64,000 nucleotides of DNA from Octadecabacter temperatus (GTDB taxonomy: Bacteria > Pseudomonadota > Alphaproteobacteria > Rhodobacterales > Rhodobacteraceae), in NCBI RefSeq assembly GCF_001187845.1, contig NZ_CP012160.1:124001-188000 (forward strand), written 5' to 3'. The notes below the pieces were generated by a model. The model was not told where the DNA came from. It made no database searches and saw only the letters and a program-made list of their open reading frames with translations. Positions 8,927 to 17,351 of the stretch are shown here, piece after piece. How positions within the stretch are numbered: the first letter of the stretch is position 1; every line of letters begins with the position of its first letter. The position numbers and the translations under genes were made by a program.

Positions 8927-9522
8927 TGACGAACCAAACATTTTCCCGTCGTAACATCATGGCGCTTGGTGGCGCTGGCGCATTGGCAACACTGCCATTG
9001 CCAAGCTTTGCGCTGACGGGCGGTCAGGCTGAAGGTCTGGTGAATTCTGCTGTGGCTGACATTAACGGCGTTATTCAATCGGGCGCTTCTGTGAACTCCA
9101 TGATCCGCAGCTTCAAAGGCATCTTTGATCGCTATTCTGATACGTCTTATGTGGCTGCTTACGCGCTTGGGAATGACGGTCGCTCAGCGTCCAACGCGCA
9201 GAAAAGTGCATTTGCAGATGCGTTCGGAAACTACCTCGCGGACAAATACGGTCGTCGCTTTAACGAATTCGCAGGTGGGCAAATTCAAGTCCAAGGTTCC
9301 CGCACAGTGAACAGCTACATCGAAGTGCGCACCCTTGCCGTGCTGCGCAACCAGTCGCCGTTTCAGGTGGATTTTCACGTATCTGACCGCCCGGGTCGTC
9401 CGGTGTTCTTCAACTTGATCATTGAAGGCATCAACATGCTGCTGTCCGAACGTGCAGAAATCGGTGCGATGTTGGACGCACGTGGTGGTAACCTCGATAC
9501 GCTCATTCGTGATCTAAGCTAG
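8926..9522 (+). CDS. mlaC: MlaC-like periplasmic phospholipid-binding protein with Tat-type signal
   Basis: 198 aa, Tgt2/Ttg2D (MlaC) family: FKGIFDRYSDTSYVAAYALG, FADAFGNYLADKYGRRF and PVFFNLIIEGINMLLSERAEIGAML are characteristic. It shuttles phospholipid between MlaA and an inner-membrane ABC transporter. The N-terminus has a twin-arginine segment SRRNIM (residues 7-12) followed by a hydrophobic stretch, suggesting Tat export rather than Sec. The MlaFEDB transporter is not in this window. Stop and next start overlap (TAGTG). Confidence 0.92.
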   Translation: MTNQTFSRRNIMALGGAGALATLPLPSFALTGGQAEGLVNSAVADINGVIQSGASVNSMIRSFKGIFDRYSDTSYVAAYALGNDGRSASNAQKSAFADAFGNYLADKYGRRFNEFAGGQIQVQGSRTVNSYIEVRTLAVLRNQSPFQVDFHVSDRPGRPVFFNLIIEGINMLLSERAEIGAMLDARGGNLDTLIRDLS

Positions 9523-9887
9523 TGGGTCGCCGTTTCGCCTCAGCGCTTGCGCTCATGCTTGTGCCTGCACTGGCTATCGCGACGCCCTATGACGGAACGT
9601 ACCGCCAGAATGCCAACTCAGAATGTTTGCTTGTCGGGGCCGATGGCGGATCGTTGAAAATCGATGACGGCATATTTTATGGCGTCGAGATGGAATGTCG
9701 CATGACGCGCCCTGTGACAGTCGTCAGCATGGATGCGACGCTTTATACCATGCGCTGCTCTGGGAATGATCAAATCTGGTCCGAACGGGCCATGGTCATG
9801 AATGACGCCGAAATAGACGGCGGCATCATCATGATCTGGGATGGCTACGCCTTCCGCTATACCCGTTGCGACGAACCAGCCGAGTAA
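9522..9887 (+). CDS. Small secreted protein of unknown function, third gene of the mla operon
   Basis: 121 aa beginning at GTG 9522, which overlaps the mlaC stop by 1 nt. Residues 1-21 form a signal peptide (LALMLVPALAIA, then TPYDGTYR). The mature part has four cysteines (ECLLVG, MECRM, MRCSG, TRCDE) that could make two disulfides, and several short beta-type segments. I do not recognise a named family. Close coupling to mlaA-mlaC suggests an envelope role. It abuts the opposite-strand PBP gene with no gap. Confidence 0.75.
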   Translation: MGRRFASALALMLVPALAIATPYDGTYRQNANSECLLVGADGGSLKIDDGIFYGVEMECRMTRPVTVVSMDATLYTMRCSGNDQIWSERAMVMNDAEIDGGIIMIWDGYAFRYTRCDEPAE

Positions 9888-12041
9888 TCAGCCTCCGCTG
9901 TTTTGCAATTCGCGCAGAAGGTCATTGATAATTGTGTCTGCTTCTTCAGGCGTGAATCCTAACCCGTCACCGCCTTGGCCTGTTTGCGGCTGAGGTTGTG
10001 GCGCGACGGCCTGCGTAGGAACTTCCATCGGCAATGGCGTTGGGGTGAGGCCTGACAAAACCCGTGCCATCGTTTCGTGCCAGATTTCTGCGGGCAAGCC
10101 AGAGCCAGTCACACCCGTAAGCGGGGTGTTGTTGTCATACCCCATCCAGACACCGGCCACGTAATCACCGCTGAACCCAATGAACCAAGCATCACGCGCG
10201 CCTTGCGTCGTGCCCGTCTTGCCAGCAATTTCCCAGCCTTCAACACCAGCTCGTCGGCCAGAACCACCTTCAACAACTTGATACATCATCCACGTCAGCT
10301 GTCGTGCGGCGCTTTCTTGAATAACCCGTTCGCGAATACCGCCTGTGGCTGTCAGAAGCGGTTCACTGTCTCCCGCCAGACGCAACTCAACGAGGCCATA
10401 AGGTTTCACTGCTGACCCGCCATTCAGAATACCCGCATACGCGCCTGTCATCTCAATCAGCGTGCTTTCAGATGCGCCGAGCGCGAGGGCAGGGCCATTC
10501 GCAAGCTCACTCACGATCCCAAAGCTTTCCGCAACAGAGCGCACGTTATCGCGCCCGACAAGCTCAGACAAAGCAACGGCGGGGATGTTGAGGGACTGTT
10601 GCAAGGCCTCGACCATCGTCACTTCACCTTCAAAACGTCCGGTATAGTTGCGTGGGCACCACTCCCCGGATCCCGGAGAAGTCCAGCACGTCGCTTCGTC
10701 CAGCAATATGTCAAACGGCGACATTCCAAGGTCTAATGCGGTGGCAAACACGAAGGGTTTGAATGCAGAACCAGTCTGGCGCAATGCTTGCGTCGCACGG
10801 TTGAACGCACCTGATGCGGTTAAGTCGCGCCCGCCAACCATGGCGCGTACCGCGCCGTCTGCTGACATTACAACAATCGCCGCTTGGGCTTCGGAACCAG
10901 CACGTACCTTGTTCTCGAACACCCAGACCAACGCTTCCTCAGCCGCCGTCTGGATACGCGGATCAAGCGTTGTGCGAATAATGACGTCTTCAGTTGTGCC
11001 GTCGGTAAAGAAGCTCGGCCCGCTGTCCATCACCCAATCGGCAAAATACCCGCCAGCCCGCGCACGGGCCGCTTGAGACAAAGTCGCAGGGTTGGCTTGC
11101 GCGATCGCTTCTTCTTGTGGCGTCAAATAGCCTTCGTCGCGCATAAGACGCAGAACCGTCGCGCCACGATCTTGGGCGCGTTGCAGGTTACGGGTAGGCG
11201 CACGTGCAGAAGGCGCTTGCAGCAAACCCGCAAGCATCGCGGATTGCGGCGCATTTACTTCGCGCGCTGACACGCCAAAGTATCGTTGCGACGCGGCCTC
11301 AAACCCACGGCTACCTGCACCAAGATAGGCGCGGTTCAGATAGATCGTTAAAATTTCTTCCTTGGTGTATCGCGCTTCCATTGCGAACGCGTAGGTCGCT
11401 TCTTGAACTTTGCGCCATAGCGTCGTGCGGCGACAGTCCGCTTCATAGGCGGTTTCATCTTCCCACGTGTTCGGATCAAACGGGCGACCGAAGCACAACA
11501 ACTTAGCTGTTTGTTGTGTCAGCGAAGAGCCACCCGCACCTGACAGCGGGTTGCCGCCATTGCGGTAGTTGCGCACCATCGCCGCACCAGTCGCATAGAA
11601 ATCGACACCGAAGTGCCAATAGAACCGTTTGTCCTCGGTGGCGATAACAGCGTTGCGCAGGTTCTCGTTCACATCTTGTGCGCGGATCATCCCGCCAAAC
11701 TGGTCACCGCGCCAAGCGAACGTTTCGCCGCGCGCATCCAGAAGTGTCACCGAACCTCGCGTCCGCCCATCAACAAGTTCATCAATTGGGGGCAGGGTGG
11801 ATGCATAATAAAAGACACCGATACCAACCAGCAACCCGACAACCAATGTGCCACGCCATGCGATGCGCCAAAACAGGATCATTAGCCACTTGAAAGGCCA
11901 GAGGAGCGTACCGAGCAATCCACGCCGTTTCGGCGCAGCTTTGCGACGGCGGACGGGCTTTGCCGCTTTGCGCTTCTTTGGGGCGGGTCTGCTACGCTTT
12001 TCAGCCACCAAAGGCGGTTTTGATCCTCGTCTACCAGTCAT
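9888..12041 (-). CDS. Class A penicillin-binding protein (PBP1A-type transglycosylase/transpeptidase)
   Basis: 717 aa. A very basic cytoplasmic tail (residues 1-42, many K/R/P), one transmembrane helix at about 55-80, a GT51 glycosyltransferase domain (IATEDKRFYWHFGVD, GGSSLTQQTAKLL) and a transpeptidase domain with SxxK (GSAFKP), SLN and KTGTTQGARDAWFIGF motifs. It polymerises and cross-links peptidoglycan in the periplasm. All catalytic motifs look intact. The C-terminus is Pro/Gln-rich. A lytic transglycosylase is at 20.9 kb. Confidence 0.93.
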   Translation of the reverse strand: MTGRRGSKPPLVAEKRSRPAPKKRKAAKPVRRRKAAPKRRGLLGTLLWPFKWLMILFWRIAWRGTLVVGLLVGIGVFYYASTLPPIDELVDGRTRGSVTLLDARGETFAWRGDQFGGMIRAQDVNENLRNAVIATEDKRFYWHFGVDFYATGAAMVRNYRNGGNPLSGAGGSSLTQQTAKLLCFGRPFDPNTWEDETAYEADCRRTTLWRKVQEATYAFAMEARYTKEEILTIYLNRAYLGAGSRGFEAASQRYFGVSAREVNAPQSAMLAGLLQAPSARAPTRNLQRAQDRGATVLRLMRDEGYLTPQEEAIAQANPATLSQAARARAGGYFADWVMDSGPSFFTDGTTEDVIIRTTLDPRIQTAAEEALVWVFENKVRAGSEAQAAIVVMSADGAVRAMVGGRDLTASGAFNRATQALRQTGSAFKPFVFATALDLGMSPFDILLDEATCWTSPGSGEWCPRNYTGRFEGEVTMVEALQQSLNIPAVALSELVGRDNVRSVAESFGIVSELANGPALALGASESTLIEMTGAYAGILNGGSAVKPYGLVELRLAGDSEPLLTATGGIRERVIQESAARQLTWMMYQVVEGGSGRRAGVEGWEIAGKTGTTQGARDAWFIGFSGDYVAGVWMGYDNNTPLTGVTGSGLPAEIWHETMARVLSGLTPTPLPMEVPTQAVAPQPQPQTGQGGDGLGFTPEEADTIINDLLRELQNSGG

Positions 12042-12187
12042 ATCTGCCCACTAACCCACTCAAATTCTACGCGCCTTATGGCGTCTGTTATGCGCATGTT
12101 ACCGCCCCTGATTCCAAAAGTAGAGCGCGATGTCCGCCCCATGAGCACTTTTCTGCTTGCTCAAAAAGTAGGCGAAACGGTGAAATT

Positions 12188-12211
12188 GTGCATTTTTTGT
12201 GCGAAATGCAC
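12188..12211. promoter_or_regulatory. Inverted repeat upstream of glnK (candidate operator)
   Basis: GTGCATTT at 12188-12195 and AAATGCAC at 12204-12211 are perfect inverted copies separated by 8 nt, about 110 bp before the glnK start. The site lies in a 281 bp AT-rich intergenic region upstream of a nitrogen-regulated type of operon. A nitrogen regulator such as NtrC is plausible, but the half-site orientation does not match the enteric NtrC consensus, so the factor is unassigned. Confidence 0.45.
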
Positions 12212-12322
12212 TGATCGCGAGCAAAACTAACAGGCGCGAGTCTTGAGCTGTCGAGTGCTTAACGTCCTTTTAAGCCAAAGCAGGCCGGTCGGCTTGCTCG
12301 GGAATAATCGGAAGGGACACGC

Positions 12323-12661
12323 GTGAAACTCATTATCGCAACAATCAAACCGTTCAAGCTGGAGGAAGTTCGCGAAGCGCTGACGTCCATCGGTGTTCGG
12401 GGAATGATGGTAACAGAAATCAAAGGCTTCGGAGCGCAATCCGGCCACACTGAAATCTACCGCGGCGCTGAGTACGCGGTGAACTTCGTTCCAAAAGTAA
12501 AACTCGAAATCGTTGTCACGGCGGCAATGGCCGATGAAGTCGTTCAGACCATCGCAACAACCGCCAAGACCGACAAAATCGGTGATGGCAAGATCTTCGT
12601 GCTGGACGTGCAAAGCACCCTGCGCATTCGCACCGGCGAAACAAATGACGACGCAATCTAA
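12323..12661 (+). CDS. glnK: P-II nitrogen regulatory protein GlnK
   Basis: 112 aa, exact P-II length. Senses 2-oxoglutarate and ATP/ADP and gates AmtB. The T-loop is complete, with the uridylylation tyrosine Tyr51 in RGAEYAV. The C-terminal GDGKIFVLDVQSTLRIRTGE is the P-II signature. The start is GTG at 12323 behind GGAAGGGAC. amtB follows after 22 nt, the classical glnK-amtB arrangement. Confidence 0.96.
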   Translation: MKLIIATIKPFKLEEVREALTSIGVRGMMVTEIKGFGAQSGHTEIYRGAEYAVNFVPKVKLEIVVTAAMADEVVQTIATTAKTDKIGDGKIFVLDVQSTLRIRTGETNDDAI

Positions 12662-12683
12662 GCGACCTGTGGAGAACAAACAG

Positions 12684-14003
12684 ATGAAATTCGTAAAAAC
12701 ACTTTCGGTTGCGGGCGCTCTAACAGCACTCCCAACCCTCGCGCTGGCGCAAGAAGCCGCCGCACCGACCTTTGACGAGATCGGCCCCTATCTCATGACA
12801 ACGTTGCTGTTCCTCGTGGCCGGCTTCCTCGTCTTCTTCATGGCCGCTGGCTTTGCGATGCTCGAAGCGGGCCTTGTGCGCGGTAAAAACGTTGCGATGC
12901 AGCTGACGAAGAACATTGCGTTGTTCGGCATCGCGTCCATCATGTACTGGTTGGTTGGTTTCAACCTGATGTACCCGGGCGAATTTAACGGCTACATCGG
13001 CTCCATCTTTGGCACCACAACATGGCTCGAGCCTGTTGGCCTAGACGCAGCAGATGCCGACCTTGGTTATGCATCCGTCGCATCTGACTTCTTCTTCCAG
13101 CTGATGTTCGTTGCAGCAACTGCATCCATCGTTTCTGGTGCTTTGGCTGAACGTATCAAGCTTTGGCCTTTCCTTGCCTTTGTCGCGATCCTGACAGGTA
13201 TTCTGTACCCGATCTCAGGTTCTTGGCAGTGGGGCGGTGGTTTCTTGTCTGAAATGGGCTTCTACGACTTCGCGGGCTCCACAGTTGTGCACTCCGTTGG
13301 TGGTTGGGCTGCTTTGGCTGGTGCGATTATCCTTGGACCACGCTTGGGCAAGTACAAAGACGGCAAAGTAAACCCAATGCCAGGTTCTAACCTTGCGCTC
13401 GCTACTCTGGGTACATTCATCCTGTGGCTCGGTTGGTTCGGCTTTAACGGCGGTTCACAGCTTGCAGCTGGTACAGTTGGCGACATCACAGACATTGGCC
13501 GTATCTTTGCCAACACAAACATGGCTGCTGCAGCCGGCGCGATCGCTGCGCTGATCCTGACACAGGTTATGTTCAAAAAGGTCGACCTGACGATGGTTCT
13601 CAACGGTGCCCTCGCTGGCCTCGTGTCCATCACTGCCTCCCCACTTGAGCCAACACTCTTCGGTGCTCTTTGGATTGGTGCTGTCGGTGGTGTGATCGTT
13701 GTTCTGGCAGTTCCTATGCTCGACAAACTGAAGATCGACGATGTTGTCGGTGCGATCCCTGTCCACCTCTTCGCAGGTATCTGGGGTACAATCGCGGTGG
13801 TCTTCTACACACCTGAAACGTCTCTGATGACACAGCTGACTGCAATCGTTGCCTACGGTGTCTTCACCTTCGTCGCAGCGGCCGTAATCTGGTTCATCTT
13901 CAAGATGACAGTCGGCATCCGCGTTAGCGAAGAAGCTGAGATCAACGGTCTCGACAAAGCGGAACTCGGCATGGAAGCATACCCTGAGTTCTCAAAAGGC
14001 TAA
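12684..14003 (+). CDS. amtB: Ammonium transporter AmtB
   Basis: 439 aa. Cleavable signal peptide (MKFVKTLSVAGALTALPTLALAQ) and 11 predicted membrane segments, with Amt motifs FMAAGFAMLEAGLVRGKN, DFAGSTVVHSVGGWAALAGA (first pore His) and GIPVHLFAGIWGT-type VGAIPVHLFAGIWGTIAV (second pore His). Conducts ammonium/ammonia into the cytoplasm and is closed by GlnK. The ATG at 12684 has GGAG at 12671. The longer frame to 12513 overlaps glnK and is not coding. A strong terminator follows. Confidence 0.96.
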   Translation: MKFVKTLSVAGALTALPTLALAQEAAAPTFDEIGPYLMTTLLFLVAGFLVFFMAAGFAMLEAGLVRGKNVAMQLTKNIALFGIASIMYWLVGFNLMYPGEFNGYIGSIFGTTTWLEPVGLDAADADLGYASVASDFFFQLMFVAATASIVSGALAERIKLWPFLAFVAILTGILYPISGSWQWGGGFLSEMGFYDFAGSTVVHSVGGWAALAGAIILGPRLGKYKDGKVNPMPGSNLALATLGTFILWLGWFGFNGGSQLAAGTVGDITDIGRIFANTNMAAAAGAIAALILTQVMFKKVDLTMVLNGALAGLVSITASPLEPTLFGALWIGAVGGVIVVLAVPMLDKLKIDDVVGAIPVHLFAGIWGTIAVVFYTPETSLMTQLTAIVAYGVFTFVAAAVIWFIFKMTVGIRVSEEAEINGLDKAELGMEAYPEFSKG

Positions 14004-14028
14004 CGCTCCCTCGTTTAGCTGAAACAAA

Positions 14029-14062
14029 GAAAGGCCCCGCTGGAAACAGCGGGGCCTTTTTC
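14029..14062. terminator. Strong bidirectional rho-independent terminator after amtB
   Basis: AAGGCCCCGCTG at 14031-14042, a GAAA loop, then CAGCGGGGCCTT at 14047-14058 followed by TTT: a 12-bp perfect GC-rich stem. The minus-strand reading also ends in a T-rich run, so it can stop transcription from both amtB and the aminotransferase. Confidence 0.92.
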
Positions 14063-14155
14063 TATTCTAGCTTCGAAACTCGTAACCCACATCAGATGTG
14101 AAAACGGCGCGACCAGTTACCTAGCCGCGCCGCGCAAACTGCAAAGAAATGGTGC

Positions 14156-15340
14156 TTAGATGCCGGCGTCGATAATCGCCTTGGCCAGCACTGGAATGGT
14201 TTTCTTGTTCAGCCCCGCAATGTTCATGCGGCTGTCGCCCACCATGTAAATCCCGTGATCTGCGCGAAGCTTTTCCACCAGATCGGGCGTGGTTCCCAAA
14301 AGGGAGAACATGCCGCGATGCTCTGCGAGAAAATCAAAGCGATCAGAATTGGACAGGCGGCGCAGTTCAGCCGCAAGCTGCTTACGCAACTCCAGCATAC
14401 CAAGACGAACCTCTTCCAGCTCGGCTTCCCAGTCGGCGCGCAATTCGGGGTCGTTCAAGATTGTTGTGACGACACGCGCACCGTGATCCGGTGGAAAGCT
14501 AAAGTTCTGGCGGTTCAGGAACGACATATTTTGCTGTGCCAGATCGCGCTGTGCAGTGTCCTTGGCGACAGACATCAAGATGCCAGTACGTTCGCGGTAA
14601 ACACCGAAGTTCTTTGAACAGCTCGCTGCGATAAGAACGTTGTCGAAGCTAGACGCGACCAAACGTGTTGCCGCGCCATCTTCGGCCAACCCGTCACCAA
14701 AGCCCTGATAGGCAATGTCAACGAAAGGCACCGCGGACTTTTCTTTCAGCAGTTCAATCACGCCTTTCCACTGCGGCATGGTCAGGTTTGCACCGGTTGG
14801 ATTGTGGCAGCACCCGTGAAGCAGCACTACATCACCAGGCAACACCGCACCCAGATCCGTTAGCATGCCGACATAATCCACGTTGCGTGTTTCCGCATCA
14901 AAGTAACGGTAGGTCTTCGTCTTCATGCCGAGGTATTTGATGATGGATGGGTGGTTCGGCCAAGTCGGATCAGACAGCCAAACTGTGGCCCCTGGTGCTG
15001 CGAGCTTGATCAGCTCAAGCGCTTGGCGAATGGCACCTGTACCACCCGGCGTCGCAACAGCAGCAATGCGATCACGATCGACAGCGCCATCCAAAACCAA
15101 ACCGATCATCGCATCGCTAAACGCAGGGTCGCCGGCCAGCCCTGTGTAGGCCTTGGTGCTTTGTTCCTTCACCAGACGTTTTTCTGCGGCCTTTACCGCA
15201 CGCATTACGGGTGTGTTGCCGCTGGCATCTTTGTAAACACCAACCCCAAGATCGACCTTGGTGTCCCGTTCGTCTTCACGATATGCCGCCATCAAGGCGA
15301 GGATTTTATCTTTCGGTTGTGAAGAAAGGGTCTCAAACAT
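14156..15340 (-). CDS. Aromatic/aspartate amino acid aminotransferase (class I, PLP)
   Basis: 394 aa. TyrB/AspC-type class I enzyme: DLGVGVYKDASGNTPVMRAVKAAE, GGTGAIRQALEL, LHGCCHNPTGANLT, the PLP lysine in AASCSKNFGVYRERTG and the substrate arginine in GDSRMNIAGLN. Exchanges amino groups between aromatic amino acids or aspartate and 2-oxoglutarate. Sequence does not separate aromatic from aspartate preference. The start is 1 nt from the stop of the sulfurtransferase upstream, so the two are one transcript. Confidence 0.9.
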   Translation of the reverse strand: MFETLSSQPKDKILALMAAYREDERDTKVDLGVGVYKDASGNTPVMRAVKAAEKRLVKEQSTKAYTGLAGDPAFSDAMIGLVLDGAVDRDRIAAVATPGGTGAIRQALELIKLAAPGATVWLSDPTWPNHPSIIKYLGMKTKTYRYFDAETRNVDYVGMLTDLGAVLPGDVVLLHGCCHNPTGANLTMPQWKGVIELLKEKSAVPFVDIAYQGFGDGLAEDGAATRLVASSFDNVLIAASCSKNFGVYRERTGILMSVAKDTAQRDLAQQNMSFLNRQNFSFPPDHGARVVTTILNDPELRADWEAELEEVRLGMLELRKQLAAELRRLSNSDRFDFLAEHRGMFSLLGTTPDLVEKLRADHGIYMVGDSRMNIAGLNKKTIPVLAKAIIDAGI

Positions 15341-16197
15341 TAAGCGTCTCCAGTGGCAATTGGTAAATCATCGAAAGTGCCCCATTCGGACCAGCTTCCA
15401 TCATAAACAGCGTGGTCAGTCTTGCCCAAACGTTCCATCGCAAGCGCGAGGATTGCGGCCGTAACCCCAGACCCACACGACAAGATCGCAGGCTTGGCCA
15501 GATCAACACCCGCCTTGCGGAACACTTCGGCCAAAACCTCATTAGATTTCATGGTCCCATCGGGGTTCAGCAAATCTTTGTAAAAAACATTGCGCGAATT
15601 TGGAATGTGACCAGACCGTAGCCCTTCGCGTGGCTCAGGGGTTTCACCCTTGAAACGTTCCGGCGCTCGGGCGTCCACAATTACGTAATCGCCAAGTTTG
15701 GACGCGGATGCGACCTGCGTCACGTCCTTCACCATTTGGTTCTGACGGCTCACTGTCATGTGACGGTCCCGCACCGTTGGCGGCAGGTCTTCAAGGGGGC
15801 GGCCTTCTGCCTGCCATTTAGGAAGTCCACCGTCCAAAACGGCAATATCGGTTTTGCCCATCAGTCGGAACAACCACCAAACACGTGCGGCGCTGAACAG
15901 GCCCGAGCCATCATAGACGACAATCTGGTGCCCATCGCCCACACCCATCTTGCGCATGCGTGACATGAATTTCTCAACTGACGGCACCTTGTGTGGCAGC
16001 TCAGAGCGATGGTCGCTCACATCATCAATGTCAAAGAAGCGCGCGCCAGGAATATGAGCGGCACTATACTCAGCTTTGGCGTCACGTCCTGCGTCAGGCA
16101 TGAACCATGATGCGTCCAAGACCCGAAGATCTGGATCTTTCAAATGATCAGCCAACCAAGCGGTTGAAACGAGTGTTTTAGGGTCATCGGAAGCCAT
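15340..16197 (-). CDS. sseA: 3-mercaptopyruvate sulfurtransferase
   Basis: 285 aa with two rhodanese domains. The active loop is C241-GSGVT, the mercaptopyruvate-specific form of the rhodanese loop rather than the CRKGVT of thiosulfate sulfurtransferase. Transfers sulfur from 3-mercaptopyruvate to thiols or cyanide. The coupled aminotransferase downstream may supply mercaptopyruvate from cysteine (inference from adjacency). Confidence 0.92.
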   Translation of the reverse strand: MASDDPKTLVSTAWLADHLKDPDLRVLDASWFMPDAGRDAKAEYSAAHIPGARFFDIDDVSDHRSELPHKVPSVEKFMSRMRKMGVGDGHQIVVYDGSGLFSAARVWWLFRLMGKTDIAVLDGGLPKWQAEGRPLEDLPPTVRDRHMTVSRQNQMVKDVTQVASASKLGDYVIVDARAPERFKGETPEPREGLRSGHIPNSRNVFYKDLLNPDGTMKSNEVLAEVFRKAGVDLAKPAILSCGSGVTAAILALAMERLGKTDHAVYDGSWSEWGTFDDLPIATGDA

Positions 16198-16271
16198 AGC
16201 ATCCCCCGTGTTTGCAGGCGTTTCGGGAACGGTACGTCCCTAACCCCGTGCCCCTTCTTTCGCAAGGTTTC

Positions 16272-16311
16272 GAAAACAAAAAGGAGCGCCACGGCAATGC
16301 CGGACGCTCCC
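16272..16311 (-). terminator. Rho-independent terminator of the Gly-rich small gene
   Basis: On the minus strand GGGAGCGTCCGG... folds onto ...CGGCAATG and GCGCTCC, and the stem is followed by TTTTTGTTTTC (plus-strand 16272-16285). It lies just downstream of the stop at 16333 and separates that gene from sseA. Confidence 0.8.
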
Positions 16312-16332
16312 TTAATCAGTCGTTCGGCTGAC

Positions 16333-16644
16333 TTAGCCTTTGGACATCATGTTCTTTACGATGCCACCGATGCCACCAAGTGCCGCACCACCAGCGCCGC
16401 CGCCAGCAATTCCGGACACGAGTGTGCCGATGTCAAAGTTGCTTACAGCTTCAGCTGCTTCAGCGCCGCCAGTTGCGTCCATGCCGAGCGAGCCAAGGAT
16501 AGAACCAGCACCCAAACCGCCAACTGCGCCGAGAACTGTGTTCATCATGCCGCCGCCATTCAGAGCGCCTGCAACCTTACCGATGATGTTACCGCCTGCC
16601 GCACCAGAGAGTGCCGGGATAAGTAATCCGAGAATCATTTCCAT
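16333..16644 (-). CDS. Gly/Ala-rich hydrophobic small protein of unknown function
   Basis: 103 aa, extraordinarily rich in Gly and Ala with glycine-zipper-like spacing (GGLGAGSILGSLG, GGGAGGAALGGIGGIV), hydrophobic throughout and ending in KNMMSKG. It starts at ATG 16644 and is isolated, with its own terminator and a perfect inverted repeat upstream. It could insert into a membrane or self-assemble. I do not recognise a characterised family. Confidence 0.75.
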   Translation of the reverse strand: MEMILGLLIPALSGAAGGNIIGKVAGALNGGGMMNTVLGAVGGLGAGSILGSLGMDATGGAEAAEAVSNFDIGTLVSGIAGGGAGGAALGGIGGIVKNMMSKG

Positions 16645-16680
16645 AGTCGTGTTCCTTTATTCTGGCGGCCTATATTGTTT

Positions 16681-16717
16681 CGCACACAACCTTGCACACC
16701 ACAGGTTGTGTTGTGCG
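16681..16717. repeat. Long inverted repeat between smpB and the Gly-rich gene
   Basis: ACACAACCT (16684-16692) and AGGTTGTGT (16703-16711) are perfect inverted copies around a 10-nt centre. The outer CGCACA / TGTGCG also pair if a 3-nt bulge is allowed. It is 37-73 nt upstream of the Gly-rich gene start and has no T-run, so an operator or RNA hairpin is more likely than a terminator. Confidence 0.6.
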
Positions 16718-16800
16718 CAGGTTAACAGAAGTGGTTATTGGATCAATAGTGGGAGTGTCGGGGCTGGTTTCCCCCCTCAAATCAACACAGTAAGCTACCT

Positions 16801-17277
16801 TTAATCGCCGTGACGCAGCAATCTGGCCTTCTGGCGACCCCAATCACGCTTCGCTTCGGTGGCGCGTTTGTCTTGCTTTTGCTTACCTTTTGCGATCGCG
16901 ATTTTGATTTTCACGCGGCCTTTGTGGTTGAAATACATAACCAACGGCACAAGGGTCATGCCCTCACGCTGGGTCGCATTCCACATCCGTATCATCTCAC
17001 GTTTTGAGACAAGCAACTTACGCCGCGCCCGTTCTTCGTGTGGGAACATCGCTTGTTTGTACGGCGCGATATAGGAATTCACGAGCCAAAGTTCGTCGTT
17101 TTCCACTGCCGCATAACTGTCAGCGATGTTGGATTGCCCGGTGCGAAGTGACTTCACCTCGGACCCCGCCAGAATGATCCCGCACTCAATGTCGCTCTCG
17201 ATTGCGAAATCGTAGCGGGCACGCCGGTTCTCGGCGATGACTTTGTAGTTTGGGTCGGTAACGGGTTTCTTTGCCAT
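16801..17277 (-). CDS. smpB: SsrA-binding protein SmpB
   Basis: 158 aa. [33 protein letters not shown], followed by the [16 protein letters not shown] tail typical of SmpB. Brings tmRNA to stalled ribosomes for trans-translation. The tmRNA gene itself is not visible in the window. Monocistronic; 74 nt from the divergent YcaQ-type gene. Confidence 0.96.
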   Translation of the reverse strand: MAKKPVTDPNYKVIAENRRARYDFAIESDIECGIILAGSEVKSLRTGQSNIADSYAAVENDELWLVNSYIAPYKQAMFPHEERARRKLLVSKREMIRMWNATQREGMTLVPLVMYFNHKGRVKIKIAIAKGKQKQDKRATEAKRDWGRQKARLLRHGD

Positions 17278-17351
17278 AACGCCTTGCAGATAGGGGATGG
17301 CGCGGCGTGCGACAACCCGTAGGGTGAGCGAAAGACAACGTTAGGCCCTGA

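Noticed and set aside
12280..12305. Possible sigma-54 promoter (GG...TTGC) before glnK
   Set aside because: AGGCC...CTTGCT has 11 rather than 10 nt between the GG and GC elements and a poor -24 box. Rhodobacterales glnK operons do not require sigma-54.
12513..12683. N-terminal extension of amtB overlapping glnK
   Set aside because: The real AmtB signal peptide begins at ATG 12684 with a ribosome-binding site. The extension is the +1 frame of glnK.
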